A stretch of DNA of 64,000 nt. It comes from Glutinoglossum americanum. Taxonomy: Eukaryota > Ascomycota > Geoglossomycetes > Geoglossales > Geoglossaceae. Within the stretch, counting starts at the first letter, position 1. Every line of letters starts with the position of its first letter. The notes below the pieces were generated by a model, which was given only the letters and a program-made list of their open reading frames with translations, did not search any database and had not been told where the DNA came from. The translations under genes were made by a program, and so were the position numbers. Positions 34,948-45,464 of the stretch are shown here, piece after piece. The stretch lies in contig JAGHQL010000091.1 of assembly GCA_020080175.1 (NCBI GenBank), forward strand, positions 1-64,000, given 5' to 3'.

Positions 34948-36947
34948 AGCGAGGCAAGATTGAGTAAGCGCCTGTACTGTACGATAGCAGTGTATAGTAT
35001 CTCTTGTGGTACGGTGCAATATAATGGTACATACCTCTAGGCCTGAATCAAGGCATTACCATATAAAAAGAATTTCTACGATCGGGCGCATAGAAGCCAT
35101 TCCTATACATGTTCTGTACTGGATATCCACATTGTGCGGCGATGAGCTCTAGCAATGTGGTTCTAAGAATAAGAGATAGACTTGATAGAAATATCTACTA
35201 GGGTCCGGGGTAGCTGTGATCCTGTAACAGCTTGGGCACTCAAGGGTGAAAGAAAACAAGCAAGGTGGAAAGCAAACAAGATGATTTGTGTCGCCTAGTT
35301 ACAAGTTCTGAGCGAGAAAGCAGAAACCACCACCCCCATCTTCTTCTTCCGCGATTGCTTGATAGTCAAGATTCTATTTGTTATGTTCATGGTAGACCAA
35401 ACCTTAGCCTATGGGGAACCCATCTGGGTGATTTCGGGGTAGCTTCCTTTGCCTAGCCGCGGGGAAGATTACTCTAATTGTTAATAAAATTTTCTCTCTT
35501 CGGCCGCTTTGTTCACACTCTACACAACGCAAACACGCTATCAAGCGGCATTTCCCCCGCTCTACCTAAATACATCTGTCTCAATGGCTGCCAGGTGGGA
35601 TGTGGGTCTTTCGAAGGAATGCAACGCACCCCGATTGCCTACTCTGACAACATTCTTTCCTCTAACCTCCGTCCAGCCACCTCTATATTGTCGAATTTAT
35701 TAACGATTGCCGGGCTAGATTTTAGGACTACACACTAAGAGGTTCTGATGGATTCAATTGGCCAGTGATGAGGAGCCGGGATTATCATCGTATTGAAGCT
35801 GGTTTCGTTTGCAATCATGGATTGAGATGTCGGTGGCTAGGATACCGATCCCCAACCACTTCTTGGAATGGAAAGCGTATCTAGGGGGCCGGCTTCCTTG
35901 AGACAGCTGGCTATCCTGTCTGATAAAACCAATGACGGTAGTGGGGTCTTTGCGTATCCCGTTGGATCGGCTGGACTTCATTTTTCAGAACTTAAGGACC
36001 TACTTGGCTCCACCATGGAGCACAATGCCGGTACGCACCGTCGTTGTTTTATTCCGCTACTCTTGACACACTATATCATGTCTAACGCACATGATTACCT
36101 ATCTTTCGACCGGGCTTATCGCCCCGAGCTCTAGTCTCTACAGCCGTCACACCCAGTTTTCTTTGTCTATTACTGAGTTGGGATCCTATCTCAGCGAATC
36201 AAATTCTAGCGTAGATATAGTCTCTGTTATGGGGAGCCATTGCCATTGGATCCTTTCCTGTTCTGGGGGCTCTAAGATGAATAGAATCAGTGATTGTGGT
36301 ACCTTCGACAATTCACGATCCCAACAACAAACTCCCGCCATACTTAGTTGGGTTAACTTCTGTGGCCGGATATGTCATTGGAATGTAGCTTCCTGTCCGC
36401 GCCCAGTCATGGCGTCTCCACGATATAGCCCAGCCAGGAAACTATTCGGGATGAGGAAATCGGTCTTCCTAGGATGCGATGCCGGGTTCGAGAATGAGCT
36501 TTGAATCTTGAATCAATTTCTGGGAGCATACGGCGCAGCGAGAGGAGGTGGAGTGACGTCAACGCCGCTCTCTGGCTCGTGGGATGCGGCCAAATTCTGC
36601 CACTCTATGGAATGCTACTGTCTGCTTATAGACGAACATAGCAAAACTGTTCCTATTATCTCTAAGACATTGCTAACGCAAACAACCAGAAATAGGGCTT
36701 TCTGTTCCTGGACTTTGGGAACACGTACCTTGCATGATCGGTTCTGTGAGACCGCTGTCCTATGCAGGATAAATATCCCTTGAGGAGCGCTTTGTTTGTT
36801 TGCTTTTGTTTGTATGACATCTCGCCTTTTGCAACATTTGAAAGGAAAGAAACTCGAGATTATACATCCATACGACATTTACATACTTGTTTCTCGTCAC
36901 TTTGTTCCGTTCCCGGTGCTCTGTTGCGATCTCCAGTGACTAACATA
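34948..36947. promoter_or_regulatory. 2-kb gene-free upstream region of wetA with clustered CATTCY motifs
   Basis: No gene is visible. I count seven CATTCY matches (the AbaA/TEF-1 response element) at 35098-35103, 35616-35621, 35651-35656, 35865-35870, 36380-36385, 36491-36496 and 36609-36614. About two would be expected by chance in 2 kb. A perfect CRE palindrome lies at 36554-36561. In Aspergillus, AbaA activates wetA through such elements. Several short open frames (for example 36508-36783) could be upstream ORFs in a long leader. The regulatory reading is inferred. Confidence 0.5.
36554..36561. promoter_or_regulatory. CRE-type palindrome TGACGTCA upstream of wetA
   Basis: A perfect ATF/CRE palindrome about 390 bp upstream of the wetA start codon. 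AtfA-class bZIP factors govern conidial stress resistance in moulds, which fits the position. Binding is not shown. Confidence 0.4.
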
Positions 36948-38699
36948 ATGGCTTTGCTACGACAACAAAACAGAGAAGCGCCGTTCTCTGAGCAAAGCGC
37001 CGATGATGAATTCGAGAATCTCTTCGATCAGTATGTAACTAGCGATATTTTGGACACAGAAAATCACCTGGTTGAGTCCAGTTTCGTTGGTGCAGAATGT
37101 TCAGCCTTGCGAATGAAGGCTACGGGTGGGGGCATTGCTGCAGGTTCTAGCCGGGCGGTGAATACAGCAAGGAGGCTCGATTCGCAACAGACTTGGCACA
37201 TGGCTCCGTGGCATCAAATCGCAGCCTTGCCGTCCAATTCACAAGGCGGAAATTTCAATTTTTACAAGGAGTCCTCGGGAAGGGCTGCCATTTCCGATGG
37301 CGAATTGCTCAGCCTCGAAGGCCGGATCCCTCAAATACACACTCTCATTCCTTCGTCATCCCCTCCTACACCATCTCCATCACATTCGACGCCGTCCTCG
37401 ATAAAGCGGACCGAAGATCTCTCGGTATCGTCGAGGAATGTTTGTCGCGATCCGGTTATTCGAAAAAAGCATAGGAGAAATAACAGCCGGGAATCTCCAA
37501 CAATGAATCATATGCAATACCAGCAGGAGCCAGCACGGTCCTGGCATCAACACCCGAGCTCGTCGTCCGCTGCGTCGAACTTGCAGGTACCTCCAACAAC
37601 TATGCCATGCACTCCTCCGCCTACGGCAGGGCGATCGGGCTTTCCAGGCGTCTCGGCACCGAAGGGAGAGTCGCTGAACGAGGGCTTCGAGCACAATGGC
37701 CGACGAATTTCTTCACAAGTTCAGCAATCACCTACGGTGATCGTACAACACCCTCAGAGGTCAGGAATGCCACATAGGTCAATTTCAAGCAACTATTCTC
37801 TTGAGAGAGCATATCCGTCAGCTACGCAAGGCTTTGATTCTACAATAGGCCCTTACCATTCTTCAGCTCCTAGTGTTTTCTCAGCCTCGCCGGGGTTTGA
37901 GACAAGTCAAACCCAGCCTTGGGTATATCCCACCCACACGGTGTCGGCTTCTCAGCCTTCTCAGCCCGCGTATCAGTTTCCACGTGTGGACCCGCAACAT
38001 GAGGCCTCGAAGAGCCTCATCCAATATACGGGTCGGGATTATGATTCGCAAATGCTAGACGGCTCAGCCTCAATCGCAAATGCTGGCCTCATGATTCACA
38101 ATGCGAGTTCGGCTTCGCAGGAAGATCAACTCATGACTGGTATGACTGACAGTAGTTCGCCTGCCTACTACTCGGCCCCTGCAGGGGATCCGATGGCGAT
38201 CGTTTCTCCAGACATCTCGTCGCAAGGCCACAGCTTTGACGGTTTACCAGCTAAGCAGCCTCATCTCTCAGTTTCCCCGAGCTCTCCGCCCTCGCGTTCT
38301 CTCTCCCGGTCGCCTGGGCCCCGTGGCCACGGCCGTCGCCCCTCGAAGACGTCTAACCGCGTCAGAAAATACAGCGGTTATTCCACTGGGCAACAGCCGC
38401 GCATGCCGACCAACGAGCAAGCCCCAAATTCAAGTCGTAGGAAGCATAGTAGCGGCTACTCTAATGGGCAGCAGCCGCGCTCGCCGTCTGGCGAAATACT
38501 ATTTGAGAATTTAACCGCGAATGATAGTCAGGTGATCCTCGCTGGGGTAGCCCCAAGCGGCAGTTCAAAGACAAAAGAGAGACGTGAGAAGGAGGCTAGA
38601 GAGAAGCAGAAGCAATACAACCAACAGCTCTTTGAGATGGTCTGTGCTACGCGTGGGGATCCCGAAGTGTTAAAACGTAAGCTTCTATCGGAAACATGA
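36948..38699 (+). CDS. wetA: WetA-type conidial developmental regulator
   Basis: A single exon gives 583 residues from the ATG at 36948. The frame is open from 36762, but the upstream part has no WetA-like sequence. WetA acts in the last step of the BrlA-AbaA-WetA cascade and directs conidial wall maturation and spore gene expression. Matching features are an acidic N-terminus with a DEFENLFDQYV stretch, a long Ser/Pro/Gln-rich middle, and the conserved ESC1/WetA-related C-terminus: ILFENLTANDSQVILAGVAP, SGSSKTKERREKEAREK, ending in GDPEVLKRKLL. Just before this domain lies an internal repeat (KYSGYSTGQQPR and KHSSGYSNGQQPR). The family assignment rests mainly on the C-terminal domain. Confidence 0.88.
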   Translation: MALLRQQNREAPFSEQSADDEFENLFDQYVTSDILDTENHLVESSFVGAECSALRMKATGGGIAAGSSRAVNTARRLDSQQTWHMAPWHQIAALPSNSQGGNFNFYKESSGRAAISDGELLSLEGRIPQIHTLIPSSSPPTPSPSHSTPSSIKRTEDLSVSSRNVCRDPVIRKKHRRNNSRESPTMNHMQYQQEPARSWHQHPSSSSAASNLQVPPTTMPCTPPPTAGRSGFPGVSAPKGESLNEGFEHNGRRISSQVQQSPTVIVQHPQRSGMPHRSISSNYSLERAYPSATQGFDSTIGPYHSSAPSVFSASPGFETSQTQPWVYPTHTVSASQPSQPAYQFPRVDPQHEASKSLIQYTGRDYDSQMLDGSASIANAGLMIHNASSASQEDQLMTGMTDSSSPAYYSAPAGDPMAIVSPDISSQGHSFDGLPAKQPHLSVSPSSPPSRSLSRSPGPRGHGRRPSKTSNRVRKYSGYSTGQQPRMPTNEQAPNSSRRKHSSGYSNGQQPRSPSGEILFENLTANDSQVILAGVAPSGSSKTKERREKEAREKQKQYNQQLFEMVCATRGDPEVLKRKLLSET

Positions 38700-39342
38700 G
38701 CGGGTTGCTTTTTTAGAGTTATTGGGGCGGTTACTTGAAGTTTTTTGTTGGGGAGTCTGGTTACAGTTTCATACTAGTATATTTGTCATCTCGAGCCTAT
38801 CTCTCCCTCGCCATGCAGGGCAAAGGCAATGTTGACTAGGTGCGAAAATGAAGAAATGCATAACTATCTCTGCGATCCAGATTCTCGGGTGCGGCTGGTC
38901 TGGGTGAAAGTAAGGCGGGTGATGTGAGTGACCAACGCCGCTTTTAATTTCCACGCATGCATCCCACGGTTCCTTCGCGTCTTCCCCCACAACTCTTCGC
39001 CGCTCTTTCCCAAGGGTATATGCATGGTCCACGAAGAAGCACGCACGCACATCGCAGCGGATATGGACAGGTCCCGTGTAAGAGTAACTTAGTTCACTGC
39101 CTGACCCTGAGCCTGTGTAGCGAGACGCCTGCTGCATAATGTGATCAACTAAACTTGTGGCATCCCTGCCGTTGCAATTGCAATTGGGGGTCTGCGCCTG
39201 CGGAGTAGGGACCGTGACCGGTACGCACAGAGTTTCAGGCACAAAGACACAGCAGGCGCGGAAACAACACTCACACATACTACCAGACCTTTGCGAAATT
39301 GACCCTCACGACGTTTGCGAGCACGGTATACTCGCGGCAACC
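38700..39342. other. Intergenic between wetA and the fusion gene
   Basis: A tandem arrangement. The frame upstream of 39343 is open back to 39157 but lacks isochorismatase-like residues. No gene was seen. Confidence 0.5.
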
Positions 39343-42300
39343 ATGTCCACCTACGATCAGCTGGCCGAGAGCGTTCCCCAATTCGCGACCCGTCAAGCAC
39401 TTCTTATTTTGGACCTCCAAAACGATTTTTTGTCCATCAATAGCAAACTCCCCATCGATTCGCAGTCAGGATTCGTACAGAACATCAAGGCTCTTGTCCC
39501 TGCATTTCGTAACTCTGGAGATGTCATCTGGATTCGATCGGAACTTGAGACTGAAAGGCCAGTGAATGATCAAGCGGGTGAGGGAGAAACCGTCATCACG
39601 GATAAAGAACTACCTGGAAGGTCAGAGGTGGGTGGGGGGTCGGCTGTTGGAGGTCGATCTGCCTCCGCGAGGTCTAGACAGCTCGCACATTCTGCACGTG
39701 CGATGGAATTGCTCCGAGCCGTGGCTGCTCGACATGAAGATCGCTTTTCTGCAGAAGAGTTGCTTTTAGGAAGTGGAACACCGGAGCCCCGAGAAGAGAA
39801 TGAGACTTTCCTCTCACGCTCGAGCGATGGCAAAGCACCAATATGCTGCATGCCAAATACCATTGGCTCTGAGTTTGCGGAGGTCATAGCCCCTAGCATT
39901 GAATACTCGAGAGACAGCGTCCTCACCAAGTCTTACTACTCTGCGTTTAACTCTACTCCACTTCTCCCTTCCCTACGAGGCAACCTCGTCACCGAGCTGT
40001 TCATTTGTGGGGCCCTGTCTAATATTTCGGTCTATGCTACGGCTCTGGATGCCGCCCGCCACGGCTATTCGATTACAATACTTAGGGACTGCTTGGGTTA
40101 TCGAAGTGAAGACAGGCATAGAGAAGCTATGCGGCAGATGACTGAATTGATGGGCGCAGAGGTTATGTCCAGCAAGGAGTTGATTGAGGAAATTAAAAGC
40201 GAGCAAAAGGATGCAGCTAAGGCTCAGAAGAGCTCCAGAGTGCCTGTAGGTTCTGCCATGGATAAAGCTGAATTCGAGCAGCTGCTGGAAGGCTTGACGC
40301 TAAACGCTGCTGGGCCGTCCGCGACCGCGAGTACAGATACTATCCCTCCTACAGTGAAGAAAGGACAGACCACTATTGATGCCGACCAACATCTGTCACC
40401 TCGATTGAAAAAAGCAACCCCTCCCCCCCCGAATCTTTCTGAAAGCCCCAAAAGCGGTCGCCAAGGAACAACGATATTGGCTCCATCGATTGAGGTTGAT
40501 GATGATGCTGACTCGGATTCCAACGAATTAGAACCAATCAAACTCTTTGCCCGGGTTAAACCCGAGCGAGCTTCGGCGAAAGTCGATGCTGAGAAAGAGC
40601 GAGCTGCGAAGATTAACGGAGTGGAAAGGAGAATACCGAAGGGATCAGGGGGGGAAGATACCGCGAGGAGGCGAACTGAAAAGACTGACAGGCAACCCAC
40701 ACCAACTCTTGGAGTCCTCCAAGCAGCTTCAGCCGCTTTGGCTCAAGTCGCTTCAGATACTACGGCCCCTACATCCCAACCCGCATCGGCTATATCTAGC
40801 TCGACGCTCCTAAATGTCGAAACCGCAACACCGCAGATAATACGCCCTGTATCAAGTGAGAGGGTTTCCCAGGCAAAGACACGGTCTCCTCCAGTGCTAG
40901 GTCCCGGCGATGTAATCGGCGAGGGCGATTCACGGCTTGTTGTAGATATCTTAACTCATGAGCTGAAGGATGCAGCATTCGAGAGGTTGAAGAAAGAAGT
41001 ACATTGGAAGACGATGCAACACCGTGGTGGAGAAGTTCCAAGATTGGTAGCTGTCGAGGGCGAGATAGGTGGCGATGGCAGTTACCCTATCTACCGACAT
41101 CCAGCCGACGAATCACCGCCGGTCCTTCCTTTTTCTTCAATCACGCTAGCTATAAAACGAGAGGTTGAAAAGTTGTTAAAGCATCCTATTAATCACGTTC
41201 TGATACAGTACTATCGACACGGGCAGGATTATATATCGGAACACTCTGATAAAACGCTGGATATTGTTCGTGGTTCAAGCATTGCCAATGTAAGTATTGG
41301 CGCCCAAAGGACGATGACACTTCGGACGAAGAAGCCTGCAAAGAACTACGCAACCGCTTTACCTACTAGCAGTCTTACTCTCAGATGTGAAGAACCCGAT
41401 GGAACGGATGGCGGCAGCACGGCAGATACTCCTCCAACGCCACCACCGACTAGTATTCTAGCATCCAGTCCGAACACACAGCCAGCAGCCAGTGGGGCCC
41501 AAATAAGACATGTACAGCGGATCCCTATGCCCCACAATTCAATTTTTATTCTCGGGCAAGCGACAAATATGCGCTGGCTCCACGGAATTCGTCAAGATAA
41601 ACGCCCCACCTCGATCAAGTCGGCTGAAGAGACTGCTTTCAACGGCGAGCGCATCTCACTTACCTTCAGACATATTGGTACATTCCTCGATAAGTCTGCC
41701 GAACATATCTGGGGCCAGGGTGCACGGTCAAAGAGCAAGGAGACTGCCGGCAAGGTGGTCAATGGCGATACCGGAGAGGCTGAGGAAATGATCAAAATGT
41801 TTGGGCGTGAAAACCATGAGAGTGGGTTCGACTGGGCCAAATCATACGGAGTTGGGTTCAATGTCTTGAATATCGTGACCAAATTGCCTAAACTTTTCTT
41901 TAGCGGTGATGTGGCTGGTCTGAGGGTTAGGCTTTGCCTGGCTGAAAAAGACATCCAATGGGAGGTGGGAACTCACGAGTTGCCTGCTAAGCTGGGGACC
42001 TTAAAAGACCCCCTCTTAGGCTTGCAGCCTAGATTCATGGACACCGACCTTGAGGACTCACAAATAGAAGGCGACTTGGCCATTCTCTCCTACCTTGACG
42101 CTTTCTACGATTGCCATGGCCCGACCACACCACCCCCAGACATTAGTCGTGCGACCAAAGCTCGCATCCTGACAAGAACGCATCGCTCAAATGTTCTGCT
42201 CGATGCCTACCGCAGAGCTATCGCTGCTCCCACTCGCCCTCAAGAAACTGGCCGCACTCGCAGCCCAGCAACCGCAATTGAGCAAGAATTGGATGTTTGG

Positions 42301-42528
42301 GAGACGTACACCAAAGAGCTGCACCCTGAGCAATTCATCGCGGGCTCTGTATTCTCGATTGCGGATTGTGCGTTCTGGCCTGTTCTTAGTGGTATTAGAC
42401 GTGATTGGTCGGGGTGGGATTCCGCGCGGTGGAAGGGCTTGGTAGAGTATCTTGAGAGGATTGGGGATAGAAGGGCGGCTAAGGAGGCCCTCGATGGTGA
42501 GGAGAGCGCGGGAACTAGCGGGAACTAG
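39343..42528 (+). CDS. Three-module protein: isochorismatase-like, AlkB-like 2OG-Fe(II) dioxygenase, GST-like
   Basis: A single exon gives 1061 residues from MSTYDQLAESV. Module 1 (about 15-290) is an isochorismatase-like hydrolase: Asp24 in LILDLQNDF, Lys196 in LTKSYYSAF, and LFICGALSNISVYATALDAARHGY. The usual nucleophilic Cys is replaced by Ser229. A disordered Lys/Glu/Pro linker follows. Module 2 (about 525-785) is an AlkB-type dioxygenase: HSD (His near 634), distal His747 in LHGIRQDKR, and R770-x5-R776 in RISLTFR, with QYYRHGQDYISEHSDKTL typical of nucleic-acid demethylases. Module 3 (about 845-1050) resembles a GST: a thioredoxin-like start KLFFSGDVAGLRVRLCLAE and the helical motif SIADCAFWP. 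The substrate is unknown; RNA, DNA or protein are all possible. Confidence 0.9.
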   Translation: MSTYDQLAESVPQFATRQALLILDLQNDFLSINSKLPIDSQSGFVQNIKALVPAFRNSGDVIWIRSELETERPVNDQAGEGETVITDKELPGRSEVGGGSAVGGRSASARSRQLAHSARAMELLRAVAARHEDRFSAEELLLGSGTPEPREENETFLSRSSDGKAPICCMPNTIGSEFAEVIAPSIEYSRDSVLTKSYYSAFNSTPLLPSLRGNLVTELFICGALSNISVYATALDAARHGYSITILRDCLGYRSEDRHREAMRQMTELMGAEVMSSKELIEEIKSEQKDAAKAQKSSRVPVGSAMDKAEFEQLLEGLTLNAAGPSATASTDTIPPTVKKGQTTIDADQHLSPRLKKATPPPPNLSESPKSGRQGTTILAPSIEVDDDADSDSNELEPIKLFARVKPERASAKVDAEKERAAKINGVERRIPKGSGGEDTARRRTEKTDRQPTPTLGVLQAASAALAQVASDTTAPTSQPASAISSSTLLNVETATPQIIRPVSSERVSQAKTRSPPVLGPGDVIGEGDSRLVVDILTHELKDAAFERLKKEVHWKTMQHRGGEVPRLVAVEGEIGGDGSYPIYRHPADESPPVLPFSSITLAIKREVEKLLKHPINHVLIQYYRHGQDYISEHSDKTLDIVRGSSIANVSIGAQRTMTLRTKKPAKNYATALPTSSLTLRCEEPDGTDGGSTADTPPTPPPTSILASSPNTQPAASGAQIRHVQRIPMPHNSIFILGQATNMRWLHGIRQDKRPTSIKSAEETAFNGERISLTFRHIGTFLDKSAEHIWGQGARSKSKETAGKVVNGDTGEAEEMIKMFGRENHESGFDWAKSYGVGFNVLNIVTKLPKLFFSGDVAGLRVRLCLAEKDIQWEVGTHELPAKLGTLKDPLLGLQPRFMDTDLEDSQIEGDLAILSYLDAFYDCHGPTTPPPDISRATKARILTRTHRSNVLLDAYRRAIAAPTRPQETGRTRSPATAIEQELDVWETYTKELHPEQFIAGSVFSIADCAFWPVLSGIRRDWSGWDSARWKGLVEYLERIGDRRAAKEALDGEESAGTSGN

Positions 42529-43439
42529 TGGGAACTAGATTACATAGGTGCAGGTTTGTGTATGCTTGTCTTTTGACCAGAGGGCATTGGGTGTATATTC
42601 TTGTTCGCCCCGGATTAGCTTGCTAGAAGCAAACTGAGCGGCCGTTGCTAGCACTTCAGGGGCACTTCGTTTTCCGGATCATCGTCAAGGTCCCTTTTAT
42701 CTGGGGCGTGGTTGTTCGATGGTGTCACCTCCGTTGGAGTTCGTGGTGGCTGTGTATGAACTCACGTTCATTTTTACATATCGTGACGAGGGGGGTCTCG
42801 CAGTAGTATCCACTGCCGTAACCTGCACATATTCCGTTTTTCTCACGTAATACTGTATATAACTCTAAGTGCAAAGGGAAATATCACACGAGTTGTCTGA
42901 TTACTACCTAACGTTTAGATCTTTCTGTACCCGCGGTTTGGCCCTTATTGATTGGATGGAATGATGGAATATCCTGTATGAACTACTTCTAGGGGAACGG
43001 CCTTGGGTTATTTATATTCCACGTGGCAACATGGTGGATTGCGGATGTTGGACATTTGGGATCGGGAGTGCCTGCTTGGTGACAGGGTCCTGCCCTTCAA
43101 GGTGGCTGACGTGCCCTCACTTCAGTCCATGACATTCATTGCAAATCGCGTTATATAGGAAGGGTGTTACTGTAAGAAAAAGGCTCGTTTTTCATATTTG
43201 TGAACATGCAGCCTAGAATCTCTTGCCTTTTTATTTCTACCTTTGTTCATCGAGAAAGAATTTCGTGTACACGTATGGCGAGCAGCGGAGCAATACCTGC
43301 TCGCTTCTGAATCCTGTTCCGGCGAACGTCTTCCTCTCCCTGCTCCTCTTCTCCGCAGATAGTAAGCTTTGCGAAGACCTAGGAGCCTGTTTGAAAAGAA
43401 AACCTTTACCACCCCCTCCCAACCTTGGCGTACTCAGCA
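42529..43439. other. Convergent intergenic region
   Basis: A 0.9-kb stretch between the ends of the fusion gene and RACK1. A GGGAACTAG-like triplet of short direct repeats straddles the stop codon near 42510-42537. No gene was seen. Confidence 0.5.
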
Positions 43440-44706
43440 TTATGTCCTCGACATAACGCCCCATGCTCTTATCATGTTATCGGTATAACCGGCGAACAGT
43501 GTCTGGCCATCAGCGCTCCATGCCAAGCTGACACACTCAGGCTCTCTACTCTTCTTGCCTACTGCAATGAACTCGGGCTTGAGCTCGTCAACCTTGCTCT
43601 TCTTCTCGAGGTCGAAGATTATGATACTGCTGGCGGTGGCGGCACAGAGCCAGTATCGGTTAGGGGAGAAGACCAGAGCATGGATCTCGTCGCCAGCGTT
43701 GAGGGAGTAGAGGTGTTTGCTCTCGTTTAGATCCCAAAGCATGGTCGTGCCATCTTTGCCGCCAGAGGCGCAAAGGGAACCGTCTGGAGAGATGGTCACG
43801 GTGTTGATATAGCCAGCGTGGCCGATGTGGTCAGTTTGGATACGGCAGGAGGCGAGCTCCCAGACCTGGTGGTTTTCTATTAGCTATTTAGAACAATTTA
43901 TGTTTTGGTGGATAAGTATTGGTAGGAAAGTATCATCAGTAATTGGTGTACGGTTGTCTCATGGCCTGGTCTCCCAGACTCTGAAGTAGCAAATACTTAA
44001 GAGTTACAAGTTGCATCATCTGATACAATGCAGTTTTAGCTGTCGAGGAGTGGATTGCCTACCTTGACCAATTTGTCCCACCCGGCGCTGACAATAACTG
44101 GATTTTGAGGATTCGGGCTGAATCTCACGCAGGATACCCACTCAGTATGGCCCTTATCTGTAATGGTGAACTTGCAATCTCCGAGTGTATTCCAGAGCTT
44201 GATTGTTCGATCGCGGGAGCCAGAGACAATCTGGCGGTTATCTGCAGAAAAGGAGACTGAAAGGACATCGTTGGTATGCCCGACGAAGCGGCGAGTTGTA
44301 TTACCGGTAGATAGTTCCCAGAGGCGGAGTGTCTTATCCCATGAGGCAGATAGAGCGTAAGCACCATCGGAGGAAATCACCTAGACAGAGTGTCCGTCAG
44401 TTGGTGTTCCGAAACATAGGCAAGTGAGAAGCTGTACGCAATCGGAAACAATATGTGAGTGGCCGTGGAGACTCCGCTTTGGATATCCATACGAGGACTC
44501 ATCGCGTGTAAGGTTCCAGATAATGAGTGACTTGTCACGACTCCCTGAGAGAAGCATGTTCGGGCTGTTCTTCGTTAGCTCTTTCGCTATTTCCTGCTTA
44601 AAACCGCTCATCCTCTAACTACATACTTCTCTAGTGAGGTTGCTAAGCTGGTGACCCATCCGCTATGACCCTCAAGTACACCCGAGAGGCTCAATTGCTC
44701 TGCCAT
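43440..44706 (-). CDS. cpcB: RACK1/CpcB/Asc1, 40S-associated WD-repeat scaffold protein
   Basis: Four exons: 44706-44627, 44564-44438, 44380-44063 and 43865-43440, giving 316 residues, the usual RACK1 length. Seven WD repeats are visible: [81 protein letters not shown] and the last blade [18 protein letters not shown]1 sits on the head of the small ribosomal subunit and links translation to signalling. In Aspergillus the orthologue CpcB affects cross-pathway control and development. The exon 2 acceptor before 44564 gives ENPNMLLS, the family-typical text. Intron 3 is unusually long (197 nt) and carries a C/D snoRNA. Confidence 0.96.
43930..44026 (-). ncRNA. Intronic box C/D snoRNA, U24/snR24-like
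   Basis: Within RACK1 intron 3, on the host-gene strand. A perfect 6-bp terminal stem (GTATCA at 44026-44021 with TGATAC at 43935-43930) brackets a C box (ATGATGC, immediately inside the stem) and a D box CTGA at 43939-43936. The interior carries TATTTGCTACTTCAGA and an ATGAGACA...ACCAATTA stretch, both of which I recall from yeast snR24/vertebrate U24. Yeast SNR24 resides in an intron of ASC1, the RACK1 gene. U24 guides 2'-O-methylation of the large-subunit rRNA. The assignment is from motif and host context; no alignment was run. Confidence 0.85.
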
Positions 44707-45464
44707 GTTGGGTGATCAGTCGACGAGGTGGGCTGGCAGGACCGTTGGTCAGCAAATTCCTCAAGAATGGGGGGCCATGCGTAAAATTGATGGTATACAA
44801 TCTACTATGTGGCGGTAGGAGAGGGAATACCTACAAAAGTTCGGGTGAGAGTTGTCGAGACGCTGTGATAATCACTGAGGCTCAACTTTCGCGGTCGAGA
44901 TTCGGAAACCCACAAACTAGGGTTTGCCCTTCATAAGCGAAAACCCCCCCCCAATCTACACGTGACCCACCGCTGAATCCCCACCCGGATATATCGAGGT
45001 TCTTGAATTATCCTATTCATTCACAAAATTTTTCTATTCTTTCATACCATCTACCGAATTATTATATTTTCTACCCTAGGCAGCTATAAGACACAGATTG
45101 TCTGGGGATTCTTACTCATCCTCGCCTAAGCCCTCTTCCTGACACGATTTCGGCTGTGCACCCATTCCCGGGGTTGCACAAGGACGGGGCTGAGCATCGT
45201 ATCCAACTCTTGTAGCCAACGGGGTTCGTTTATTTAAGCCACGGGACCCCATGACTCCTATCTAGGTAAAAGTTGCCTAAATTTGGATGTTGTGAATGGC
45301 AGTGCGGCTGAGATGAAGCGCCCCTCCTCTTGACCTACCTCATCCCAGAGATTTCTACTCTTCTCACACAATACAGAGTTGAACAGGCTCTCACTCCTCC
45401 TTTGTTATTGCAAGAAGTTACCCAGGTTAGACATCCACCAAGCTCAAGCGTTTAAATGTAGCTA
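44707..45464. other. Divergent intergenic region
   Basis: Promoter region of RACK1 (minus strand) and of the membrane-protein gene (plus strand). A pyrimidine/A-rich stretch lies near 45000-45070. No gene was seen. Confidence 0.5.

Noticed and set aside
36762-36947. N-terminal extension of wetA by 62 residues
   Set aside because: The frame is open, but the residues are Cys/Phe-rich and unlike WetA. The ATG at 36948 begins the acidic N-terminal block.
37380-37694. 104-codon minus-strand frame across wetA
   Set aside because: It is the antisense shadow of a Ser/Pro-rich coding region.
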